Of a DNA stretch of 22,697 bases, positions 1-6,359 are shown piece after piece. Every line of letters starts with the position of its first letter. Position 1 is the stretch's first letter. The notes under the pieces are model-generated. The model searched no databases and was not told the origin of the DNA. It saw only the letters and a program-made list of their open reading frames with translations. This DNA is from JBBPYC01 sp038200275. Lineage in GTDB: Bacteria; Pseudomonadota; Gammaproteobacteria; Burkholderiales; Burkholderiaceae_C. Where the stretch lies: the NCBI GenBank assembly GCA_038200275.1, contig JBBPYC010000027.1, positions 1 through 22,697 of the forward strand, written 5' to 3'. The position numbers and the translations under genes were made by a program.

Positions 1-129
1 ATGCCCAACAGCATTGATGCGCTCGAAGCGGGCGTGCATGATTACGTCCACTACTACAACCACGAGCGCATCAAGCTCAAGCTGCAGGGGCTCAGCCCGG
101 TGGAGTGCCGGCTGAGAAGCACCGCCTGA
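1..129 (+). CDS. IS3-family transposase (OrfB), C-terminal fragment
   Basis: Frame 1 is open from the window edge to TGA at 127-129 and encodes 42 residues. The stretch YVHYYNHERIKLKLQGLSP is the C-terminal signature of IS3-family DDE transposases, following the last catalytic Glu of the rve integrase core. The first codon happens to be ATG, but this is internal to the gene; the true start and the DDE residues lie upstream of the window. Only the end of the protein is seen, so whether the transposase is functional cannot be told. Confidence 0.85.
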   Translation: MPNSIDALEAGVHDYVHYYNHERIKLKLQGLSPVECRLRSTA

Positions 130-146
130 TCGGCGGGATCGCGACC

Positions 147-170
147 GTCCAACTTCTGGGGGTCAGTTCA
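147..170 (+). repeat. IS3-family right terminal inverted repeat
   Basis: The segment beginning GTCCAACTTCTGGGGGTCAG and ending TTCA lies 17 bp after the transposase stop. It matches the consensus outer end of IS3-family elements (TGAACTGACCCCC... on the complementary strand). Host sequence begins at about 171. Confidence 0.75.
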
Positions 171-242
171 TTCCCGGGGCGGTTCAATCTTCGCCGACGG
201 GCGACAAGCGGCGCCTCGGCAGGATCTTCATCGGGGAACGAC

Positions 243-746
243 ATGGGTGACGTGTTCTGGGACATCGACTGGCATGGCGTCTTCACGCCGACGAACTCGT
301 TGCTGGAGCTGGTCGTGCGCGGCACGATCATGTACTTCGTCCTGTTCGGATTGCTGAGGTTCGTGTTGAAACGGCAGGCCGGCGGAATCGGAACGACCGA
401 TGTTCTGGTCATCGTCCTGCTTGCCGAAGTTGCCGGCAGGGGATTCGCGGCAGAGTACAAGTCGGTGGTCGAAGCGACGGTGCTCGTCTGCACGATCCTG
501 TTCTGGAGTTACGTGATCGACGTGGCGTCGAATCGGTTTCCGGCCGTCGAGCGCTTTCTTCGTGCACCGACGCTGGTTCTCGTCGAGAACGGAAGAATGC
601 TTCGCAAGAACATGCGCGCCGAGCTCGTCACCAAGGACGAGTTGATGGCTCAGCTGCGCGAAGCGGGCGTCGAGGATTGCACCCAGGTGAAGCGAGCGTG
701 CATGGAAGCCGACGGCATGATCAGTGTCATCAAGATCGAGGCCTGA
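243..746 (+). CDS. DUF421 (YetF-like) membrane protein
   Basis: This 167-residue protein resembles the DUF421/YetF family, small inner-membrane proteins of unknown biochemical function. Three hydrophobic segments are visible at about residues 16-38, 53-70 and 78-97. The soluble C-terminal part has the family pattern PTLVLVENGRMLRKNMRAELVTKDELMAQLREAGVED followed by a terminal strand ending in ISVIKIEA. ATG 243 is chosen because a GGGGA ribosome-binding sequence precedes it. The frame is open further upstream to 105, but that part runs into the IS end and does not look coding. The start lies 73 bp after the IS3 terminus, so the native upstream region has probably been replaced. The gene converges on the cytochrome gene that ends at 782. 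Confidence 0.85.
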   Translation: MGDVFWDIDWHGVFTPTNSLLELVVRGTIMYFVLFGLLRFVLKRQAGGIGTTDVLVIVLLAEVAGRGFAAEYKSVVEATVLVCTILFWSYVIDVASNRFPAVERFLRAPTLVLVENGRMLRKNMRAELVTKDELMAQLREAGVEDCTQVKRACMEADGMISVIKIEA

Positions 747-781
747 GGAAGCGGCTGCGCGCCTCGAGGATCGGTGACAGG

Positions 782-2458
782 CTATCTGTTGGCGCGGGCA
801 GGCTCCCTGACATCGAGGCCACGCAAGAATTCCACCATGTCGGCGCGCTGCGATGCGTCGGCAAAGTAGAACGGATGCGGAGCCTTGTCGCCGCGCTTGG
901 GGTCGAGCAGGTTGTCCAGGCTCGGCACCGAAGCGTCATGCAGGAAGATGTTCGTGCGCGCAAGATCGAGCAGCAGTGGCAGGGCATTGCCGCGCTTGTC
1001 GCCGCGGTCGCTCGCGTCGATCACGACCATCTTGTCGTCGAAAATACCGGGCGAATTCAACACCGGACTCAAGCCCGGGTCGCCACGCTTTCCCGCTACG
1101 ACCGGTGCATATCCGGGCCACAGCGTCTTCAGGTCGACAAGCAACGGCGGCACCGCCTTGCTCTGGTCGACGTTGTGGCAACCCGTGCAACTGCTGCTAA
1201 ACAATTGGCGGCCCCGTGAGGCCAGTTGGGTATCGACCTTGGCGCCTGCCGGCGCTTGCAGGCTTTCGAGATAGGCGCTCATGTCGAGCAGCTTTTGCCG
1301 GTCGACTCGGCGTCCGACCGGGCTCGACGGATCGCCGCCCTTGCCGACGAGTTCGGCCTTGACGAACGGAAAGCCAGTGACGCCGGTGTCGCGCAGGATA
1401 CGGGCGTAGTCGTCGGCCAGCTGCTTGCCCGCGGGGCCAGCCTTCATCTCGAGAAGCCTGCGTCCTTCGGATGTGACGAGCGTTGTCGGGTCGAGATTGG
1501 TCGTATAGGAAGCGTTGCTGATGTCCTCCAGCAGCCGGAATTCGCCGGCGCTGCCAAACGGCGCTGCCAGGTCCTGCCGGAACAACGGTGTGTTCTTGAC
1601 GGAGTTGCCGTGACCGTCCTGCGTCTCGTCGAAGGTGCCTACGGGATAGTAGTCCGGGTTGCTCAGGTAGGCGTCGACCTCGGCTTCGGTGGAATCCGGC
1701 CCCAGTCCGGACGGGGCCCGGCCGATGCTCTTGCCTTGGACACCGTGCTGAAGGTTCGGGTAGAAGGCGCGCGAGTTGGCGGCCATGGCGAGCAGCATGC
1801 CGACGTTGAGCGTTAGTGCCGCCGGGCCGTCCAAACGCCGTCCGATCGATCCGCCGCCTCGCACGTCGAGCACTGACTTGTCGGTGATTGTGTGGCAGAT
1901 CGTGCAGGAGACGCCGACCTTATCGCCCCTTTTGATGTCAATTCTTCCGTCCCCGTTGCTGTCCTTGGCGACGATGCCGACGACGGCGTTGGCGTTGACG
2001 AGCGCCACCATGGTGTCTGGATCGTTGAGCCTCGGCGCGCTTGCTGGACCCAGATCGGTCTTCGATTCGGCTTCGATGACTTTGCGCAGCGCCGGGTCGA
2101 CGGCTTCGATGTCGATCTGCAGACCGGCTTTGAGCGCCTGCCTGGGCGTCAGCTTGACGTCGGCCATGCCCTTCGGCAGCCGTGCCGCGTCGGTCCAGAA
2201 GCCTTCGTTGCCGAAGGTCTCGAAGCGAAATACGTCGCGGCCAGCAGCAGCGTTGCCAGCCGCAGGTGCCTTCGCTGGCGAGCCAGCCATCGGCGCGTCG
2301 GATCGTGCCGATGTCCGGTCAGACGCGAGCGGCACCGTGTCCCGGCTACAGGCTGCCAGCGATGCCGCTCCGGCCAATGCGAGGCCGAACGAGAAGACTG
2401 CTGATATGCGACGCAAACGCTGCCCTTGGGCGTGGATGTCGGTCGAGCGATCGGACAT
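782..2458 (-). CDS. Di-haem c-type cytochrome, predicted lipoprotein
   Basis: This 558-residue exported cytochrome has a charged N-terminus, a hydrophobic stretch and a lipobox LAAC (Cys37), predicting a lipoprotein. Two CxxCH haem-attachment motifs are visible: CTICH at residues 185-189 and CTGCH at 424-428. A calcium-loop-like DSNGDGRID sits at 166-174, just before the first haem. Overall architecture recalls large di-haem cytochromes and peroxidases, but a specific enzymatic role is not evident. ATG 2458 is preferred over an in-frame ATG at 2470 because GGAG lies 8 bases before it. The gene stands alone and is divergent from msrB; both share the 355-bp region holding a long inverted repeat. 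It could act as a periplasmic electron acceptor for dehydrogenases, but that is inference. Confidence 0.85.
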   Translation of the reverse strand: MSDRSTDIHAQGQRLRRISAVFSFGLALAGAASLAACSRDTVPLASDRTSARSDAPMAGSPAKAPAAGNAAAGRDVFRFETFGNEGFWTDAARLPKGMADVKLTPRQALKAGLQIDIEAVDPALRKVIEAESKTDLGPASAPRLNDPDTMVALVNANAVVGIVAKDSNGDGRIDIKRGDKVGVSCTICHTITDKSVLDVRGGGSIGRRLDGPAALTLNVGMLLAMAANSRAFYPNLQHGVQGKSIGRAPSGLGPDSTEAEVDAYLSNPDYYPVGTFDETQDGHGNSVKNTPLFRQDLAAPFGSAGEFRLLEDISNASYTTNLDPTTLVTSEGRRLLEMKAGPAGKQLADDYARILRDTGVTGFPFVKAELVGKGGDPSSPVGRRVDRQKLLDMSAYLESLQAPAGAKVDTQLASRGRQLFSSSCTGCHNVDQSKAVPPLLVDLKTLWPGYAPVVAGKRGDPGLSPVLNSPGIFDDKMVVIDASDRGDKRGNALPLLLDLARTNIFLHDASVPSLDNLLDPKRGDKAPHPFYFADASQRADMVEFLRGLDVREPARANR

Positions 2459-2813
2459 GGGAGACTCCATTTTGTTGCTATCAACGACCTTGACGGTCAG
2501 GGATCTCGACCATCGCCGCTCTTCTGAGGGCGTTGCGGTTCCAGTCGTGCATGCAAGGTAACCCAGGGAAGTCGTCGTGTCTGTACGCTGCCGGACATTG
2601 GGCCGTTGCAGCGCCAAGTCCTGAGCCACAAAACTTCCACAGCTTGTCAGATCGCGGTAGGGACGACCAGCAGAGGGCATCCCTACCGCTATCCGACTAC
2701 AGAAAATCGGTGCGAATCGTCAGCACGCAAGCGTGCAAGCGAACGTGTGCACAAAGTAACCGAACGCCAGCCACCTCCGAATAGTTCGGTATGTCAATCA
2801 TTCAGGAGATCAC
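2459..2813. other. Divergent intergenic region between cytochrome and msrB
   Basis: This 355-bp stretch separates the divergently transcribed cytochrome and msrBA genes and contains no convincing gene. It holds a large inverted repeat at 2646-2697, a 14-bp palindrome at 2723-2736 (GCACGC-AA-GCGTGC), and a small CCGAA-TAG-TTCGG dyad at 2777-2789. The msrB ribosome-binding site AGGAG lies at about 2804-2808. Promoters for both directions are expected here, but I could not place a -35/-10 pair with confidence. Confidence 0.6.
2646..2697. promoter_or_regulatory. 18-bp inverted repeat with 16-bp spacer, putative operator or RNA hairpin
   Basis: The left arm 2646-2663 (GTCAGATCGCGGTAGGGA) and right arm 2680-2697 (TCCCTACCGCTATCCGAC) are reverse complements at 16 of 18 positions, with ten consecutive perfect pairs nearest the spacer. 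The centre lies about 143 bp before the msrB start and 213 bp before the cytochrome start. It could be a paired operator for a dimeric regulator, or a stem-loop in the msrB 5' leader if transcription starts upstream of it. Confidence 0.55.
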
Positions 2814-3260
2814 ATGAAGGATTTCAACAAGACGGAAGACGCGATCCGCAGGCTCTCACCCGAGCAGTTCCGCGTGACCCAGCAAGGCGCCACGGAACGC
2901 GCAGGGACTGGCGAGTATCTGGACAACGAAGAGCCCGGCATCTACGTCGACGTGGTCTCAGGTGAGCCGCTGTTCGCTTCGTCGGACAAGTTCGAGTCCG
3001 GTTGCGGCTGGCCCAGCTTTACTAAGCCGATTGTGCCGGCCTACGTCAACGAACTGAGCGACCGCACCCACGGCATGGTCCGGACCGAAGTGCGCTCCAC
3101 CCACGGCGACAGCCACCTCGGGCACGTGTTTCCCGATGGTCCTGCGGATCGCGGCGGCTTGCGCTATTGCATCAACTCAGCCTCACTGCGATTCATCCAC
3201 AAGGGCGACATGGAAGCCGAGGGCTACGCAGAATTCATCAACCAAGTTGAGGAGATTTAA
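2814..3260 (+). CDS. msrB: Peptide-methionine (R)-S-oxide reductase MsrB
   Basis: This 148-residue enzyme reduces the R-epimer of methionine sulfoxide in proteins and is recycled by thioredoxin. It carries the MsrB signatures SGCGWPSF (Cys64, likely resolving Cys) and RTEVRSTHGDSHLGHVFPDGP, followed by RYCINSASLRF with catalytic Cys119. The two CxxC pairs that bind structural zinc in many MsrB proteins are absent, so this is the zinc-free form. There is no signal peptide, which indicates a cytoplasmic location. ATG 2814 follows AGGAGATCAC. The stop at 3258-3260 is two bases before msrA, and the msrA ribosome-binding site is inside the end of this gene, so the pair should be co-translated. Oxidative or hypochlorite stress control is likely from family knowledge. 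Confidence 0.96.
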   Translation: MKDFNKTEDAIRRLSPEQFRVTQQGATERAGTGEYLDNEEPGIYVDVVSGEPLFASSDKFESGCGWPSFTKPIVPAYVNELSDRTHGMVRTEVRSTHGDSHLGHVFPDGPADRGGLRYCINSASLRFIHKGDMEAEGYAEFINQVEEI

Positions 3261-3262
3261 AA

Positions 3263-3772
3263 ATGGCAACAGAACGCGCGGTATTGGCCGGTGGCTGCTT
3301 TTGGGGCATGCAGGACCTGATCCGCAAATTGCCCGGCGTCACTTCGACCCGGGTTGGCTACACCGGCGGCGACGTGCCGAACGCGACCTATCGCCACCAC
3401 GGCACGCATGCCGAAGCGATCGAGGTCCTGTTCGACAACGAGGCCACAACCTATCGGCAGATCCTGGAGTATTTCTTCCAGATTCACGACCCGAGCACCA
3501 AACACCGGCAAGGCAACGACCGCGGTGCCTCGTATCGGTCCGCGATCTACTTCACAAGCGAGGCCCAGCGCGAGGAGGCGCTGAGTGCCATCGCTGATGT
3601 CAACGCATCCGGCCTGTGGCCTGGCCGGGCGGTTACCGAGGTCGAGCCGGCTGGCGATTTCTGGCAAGCCGAGCCCGAGCATCAGGACTACCTGGAGCGG
3701 CTGCCCAGTGGCTACACCTGCCACTTTCCACGCAACGACTGGGTGCTGCCCCGGCGCAACGTCGCCGCCTGA
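3263..3772 (+). CDS. msrA: Peptide-methionine (S)-S-oxide reductase MsrA
   Basis: This 169-residue enzyme reduces the S-epimer of methionine sulfoxide and complements MsrB. The N-terminal GGCFWG motif holds catalytic Cys12. Further family landmarks are GVTSTRVGYTGG, the segment around THAEAIEVLFD, the stretch IHDPSTKHRQGNDRGASYRSAIYF, and a C-terminal DYLERLPSGYTCHF. Length and motifs are typical of a complete cytoplasmic MsrA. The start ATG 3263 follows GGAG located within the last codons of msrB, with only two bases between the genes, so the two form a translationally coupled operon. No third gene follows on this strand; the next genes are on the opposite strand. Confidence 0.96.
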   Translation: MATERAVLAGGCFWGMQDLIRKLPGVTSTRVGYTGGDVPNATYRHHGTHAEAIEVLFDNEATTYRQILEYFFQIHDPSTKHRQGNDRGASYRSAIYFTSEAQREEALSAIADVNASGLWPGRAVTEVEPAGDFWQAEPEHQDYLERLPSGYTCHFPRNDWVLPRRNVAA

Positions 3773-4025
3773 AGCAGGCCCCGCGCTCGACTTGGTCGCA
3801 GTTCGCGCGACGCGGCTGCGCAGATGCGGCGTCGCGACCTTGGCTCGGGCGTTGCTCTGCCCGGCCGACAGGACGGTCACGAATTGCCGCACCAGCCTGT
3901 CGGTGCTGGCTGGCAGCATCGGTGGACAGACCGACCCGGAAGCGCCTCGCCTCCTGCATCAGCACGCGCGTCAACAAAGCCAGCCGCGACCACCTGCTTG
4001 AAGCGCTGCACGGGCGCATCGTCGC
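3773..4025. other. Intergenic region after msrA, possible gene debris
   Basis: This stretch of about 250 bp lies between the convergent ends of msrA and the truncated VOC gene. Its composition is GC-rich and several short frames are open, but none has a recognisable product, convincing start or ribosome-binding site. Because the VOC frame loses family resemblance at about 4036, this may be the scar of a deletion that removed the VOC C-terminus. I do not recognise the source. Confidence 0.4.
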
Positions 4026-4493
4026 CTATCCCCGCTTTATGCTCAAGCGCAGACCCAGGCTTTGATAGAACGCGATACTGCAGTTGGCGTCCGCGACGCT
4101 GATCGCCGCATAGTCGATCCCCAGGGTCAACACCCCATGGTGGCGGCCGTCGTGCCAGCACGGCGTGTCCTGCCCCGGCAGAAACTCGATCAGTTCGACC
4201 GGATGGCCGTCCGCATCGCATGACTTGAACGCGCGCACGCCGCCCGACGCGGCTGGCAGCCGCTGTGGGCCGCCGCGGCTGATCGCAACCGGCGCCAGTC
4301 GCTGCAGCCGCGCAAAAGCCGCGTCCATATCGCTTGGGACGACCACGATGTGCCGGAAACAAAGGTCCGGGACCGACACGGGCGGTAGCCGCGGCCTTCC
4401 CGCGTTGCGCAGCGTCAACGCGAGATGCTTCGCGCCGAGCGCGAGCACGACCTCGGCGCTGTCGGGGCCGCCGTCGATGACCCCGACGCCCAA
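4026..4493 (-). CDS. VOC (glyoxalase-fold) protein, apparently truncated at both ends
   Basis: The 155-residue frame resembles the middle of the two-domain VOC family. It has the end of a first betaalphabetabetabeta unit (EVVLALGAKHLALT), a linker into a second segment LCFRHIVVVPSDMDAAFARLQ, then SCDADGHPVELIEF and YAAISVADANCSIAFYQSLGLRL. Family proteins would continue for roughly 80 more residues, whereas this stops after LSIKRG. Upstream, no ATG or good ribosome-binding site exists before a stop at 4533-4535; the best start is TTG 4493. It follows the SMP-30 gene (stop at 4507). The likely explanation is a decayed or truncated gene, though a short functional protein cannot be excluded. Substrate is unknown. 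Confidence 0.6.
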   Translation of the reverse strand: MGVGVIDGGPDSAEVVLALGAKHLALTLRNAGRPRLPPVSVPDLCFRHIVVVPSDMDAAFARLQRLAPVAISRGGPQRLPAASGGVRAFKSCDADGHPVELIEFLPGQDTPCWHDGRHHGVLTLGIDYAAISVADANCSIAFYQSLGLRLSIKRG

Positions 4494-4506
4494 ACCGCCG
4501 CCGTCC

Positions 4507-5412
4507 TCATGGCCGCTGCGCGCCGCGCTTGTTCACGTACATCGCATAGAGCGACTGCGAACCGCAGATAAAGAGCCGGCTGCGGTGCCGGCCGCCAAAG
4601 CACAGGTTCGACACCACAGCCGGCATCGCGATCTTGCCAAGGAGTTCGGCCCCAGGCGAGATGCAATGCACGCCGTCGCCCGCGCTGCTCCAGAGGTTGC
4701 CTTCCTCGTCGCAGCGCACGCCATCGGTGAAGCCCGGCTCGACCTTGTAGAACACGCGCGGGTTAGCAAGCCGAGCCCGGTTGTCCACCACGTCGAACGC
4801 GCGCAGGTGCTGCACTGGATCGGTCGCAAACGGCACGCCGCTCTCGGACACGTACAGCAGGCGCTCGTCGGGCGAAAAACACAAGCCATTCGGACTTTGG
4901 AAATCATCGGCCACGACGGTCAGCGAGCTGTCCCGCGGATCGAAGCGGTACAGGTAGGCCGGCAGTTCGGATTCGCGTTTGCCGCCTTCGTAATCGGTCA
5001 CGAGCCCATAGACCGGGTCACTGAACCAGATCGTGCCGTCGCTCTTGACGACCACGTCGTTCGGTGAGTTCAGACGCTTGCCCCGGTACCGGTCCACCAG
5101 CGTCGTCACGCTCCCGTCGAGTTCGGTGCGCTTGATGCAGCGGTCGCCGTGCGAGCAGCCAATTAGGCGCCCCTGCATGTCGCGCGCGTGGCCGTTCGCG
5201 AACTGCGATGGCTCGCGAAACACCGACACGCCGCCGGACGGCGTCCAGCGCATGATCCGATCGTTCGGCAGGTCGCTCACAAGCAGGCACTGCAGGTCCG
5301 CGAACCAGACCGGCCCTTCGAGCCAGCGAAAACCCTCGCCGAGTTTCTCGAGCGGCGCGTTCGGCAGTACGAAGGAATTGAAGCGCGGCTCGACGATGGT
5401 GATGCCGTTCAC
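4507..5412 (-). CDS. SMP-30/gluconolactonase/LRE family protein
   Basis: This 301-residue six-bladed beta-propeller hydrolase probably opens sugar lactones such as gluconolactone using a divalent metal. The metal and substrate residues of the family can be picked out: Glu32 in LEGPVW, Asn118 in NSPNDVVV, Asn175 in SPNGLCFSPDE and Asp230 in FTDGVRCDEEGNLW. No signal peptide is visible, so it is presumably cytoplasmic. The start is GTG 5412, supported by GAGGAG seven bases upstream. The gene follows the cupin gene after 15 bp and is near the end of the long minus-strand array containing two GMC oxidoreductases, whose sugar oxidation could yield its lactone substrate. Exact substrate is not determined by sequence. 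Confidence 0.9.
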   Translation of the reverse strand: MNGITIVEPRFNSFVLPNAPLEKLGEGFRWLEGPVWFADLQCLLVSDLPNDRIMRWTPSGGVSVFREPSQFANGHARDMQGRLIGCSHGDRCIKRTELDGSVTTLVDRYRGKRLNSPNDVVVKSDGTIWFSDPVYGLVTDYEGGKRESELPAYLYRFDPRDSSLTVVADDFQSPNGLCFSPDERLLYVSESGVPFATDPVQHLRAFDVVDNRARLANPRVFYKVEPGFTDGVRCDEEGNLWSSAGDGVHCISPGAELLGKIAMPAVVSNLCFGGRHRSRLFICGSQSLYAMYVNKRGAQRP

Positions 5413-5427
5413 GAGACTGCTCCTCTA

Positions 5428-5889
5428 CTACTTGATCCGGCAGGGCGTGCGTTGCGGCGGCCGATGCAGCTGCACCGTCATGAGCGCGGCTGGCTCGTTG
5501 CCGACGGTGCCGGAGCGGTGGCCTTTTTTCCTGTCGGTCTCGGTGCAGCCCTGGTCTTCGCCGAATGAGAACTCGCCCGGACCTTGTTCGATGCGCGTGC
5601 CGTCCATGCTCTCGATGAACCAGCGGCCCGACAACACGATGATCCACTGCGGCGCCGGGTTCTCGTGCCAGTCACCGACCCAGCCGATCGGCTGCACCGT
5701 GAACACCACCGTCGAGGACACTTTTTCCTGCTCGTTGTTCCACTGCGGTTCGGCCGGGCCGACGCCACTCAGTTCGTAATCGGTCAGGTGACATTGGCGC
5801 TGATGGCTCACGCCTTGTTCGTCCACGTATAGGTGCCAGTACGGAACGGACGGTTTCGGTCCTGCGTTGCTGTTGTCGTCACTGCTCAT
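5428..5889 (-). CDS. Cupin-domain protein
   Basis: This 153-residue single-cupin protein has the two conserved cupin segments: GDWHENPAPQWIIVLSGRWFIE with His75, and GPGEFSFGED followed by GHRSGTVG with His124. These could bind a metal, but the first motif has only one clear histidine ligand. No signal peptide is seen. The start ATG 5889 follows AAGGAG at good spacing and overlaps the DoxX stop codon (ATGA), so translation is probably coupled. The gene lies between doxX-like and SMP-30 genes; a role in sugar or small-molecule handling is plausible, but the function is unknown. Trp-rich patches (WHLYVDEQG at the N-terminus) are typical of uncharacterised proteobacterial members. Confidence 0.85.
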   Translation of the reverse strand: MSSDDNSNAGPKPSVPYWHLYVDEQGVSHQRQCHLTDYELSGVGPAEPQWNNEQEKVSSTVVFTVQPIGWVGDWHENPAPQWIIVLSGRWFIESMDGTRIEQGPGEFSFGEDQGCTETDRKKGHRSGTVGNEPAALMTVQLHRPPQRTPCRIK

Positions 5890-6359
5890 TGGTGGCTCTC
5901 CTTCGCTGCATAAGGGTGGCTTGAATCGAACGGGTGGTCGAGGAATGGCTGCAAGCCCGAGCCGTCCGTGCCGACCACGATCAGCAAGAAGCCTGCCCCG
6001 AGCGACAGGTTCTTCAGGAAGTCCCAGAACAGCCCGCGCGCCTTGCCGTCCGGGTCGGCAAAGAAGTCACCGGGCACCCAGAACTGCTTGAACAGGATTG
6101 CGGTCGCCACGCAGTAGCCGGCCAGCACCAGTGCGCAGGCGCGATCCGCCATGCCGGTCACTACGCCGAGCGACATGAGTATCTCGATCGCGATGCCGCA
6201 AAGAATGACGAGGATCGCCAGTGCGCGTGCCTTGAACACCTGCTGCGCCTGCGCGACCGCGTGCTGGAAACCCAGCGCCTTGTCGAGCGCGCTGAACGGC
6301 AGGAACAGCAGTACCAGCCCGCAGCGCACGGCCAGCACCACGAGGTCGGTGCCGGTCAC
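5886..6359 (-). CDS. DoxX-family inner-membrane protein
   Basis: This 157-residue protein has four predicted membrane segments at about residues 5-24, 45-67, 72-91 and 116-132, as in the DoxX family. The PFSALDKALGF motif after the first helix and PGDFFADPDGKARGLFWDFLKNLSLGAGFL before the last helix match this group. Family members have been linked to thiosulfate:quinone oxidoreductase and redox complexes, but most are uncharacterised. The start is GTG 6359, overlapping the TGA of the upstream GMC oxidoreductase gene (GTGA). Its own stop overlaps the cupin ATG, so the three genes are tightly coupled. The coupling suggests a membrane partner for the GMC enzyme, which is inference. Confidence 0.88.
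   Translation of the reverse strand: MTGTDLVVLAVRCGLVLLFLPFSALDKALGFQHAVAQAQQVFKARALAILVILCGIAIEILMSLGVVTGMADRACALVLAGYCVATAILFKQFWVPGDFFADPDGKARGLFWDFLKNLSLGAGFLLIVVGTDGSGLQPFLDHPFDSSHPYAAKESHQ

Larger units (their letters stand above)
1..170 (+). mobile_element. Right end of an IS3-family insertion sequence
   Basis: The window opens inside an insertion sequence. It contains the 3' end of the transposase frame (stop at 127-129) and then a typical IS3-family terminus ending in CA at 170. The reverse complement of the last 24 bases begins TGAACTGACCCCCAGAAGTTGG, the usual start of an IS3-type terminal inverted repeat. The left end and most of the transposase lie outside the window, so the target-site duplication and integrity cannot be judged. 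Confidence 0.8.

Noticed and set aside
2471..2680. N-terminal extension of the cytochrome frame upstream of the chosen start
   Set aside because: The lipoprotein signal and a GGAG site place the start at 2458; the extra residues precede the signal peptide and have no family resemblance.
2723..2736. Palindrome GCACGC-AA-GCGTGC near msrB
   Set aside because: Only six bases per arm with a two-base centre; too short to call a separate regulatory site and too tight for a stable hairpin loop. Recorded as part of the intergenic region.
3585..4065. Plus-strand open frames running past the end of msrA
   Set aside because: They overlap msrA in other frames and lack a start signal and recognisable product. 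I considered a transposase or regulator remnant in 3773-4025 but found no motif to support it.
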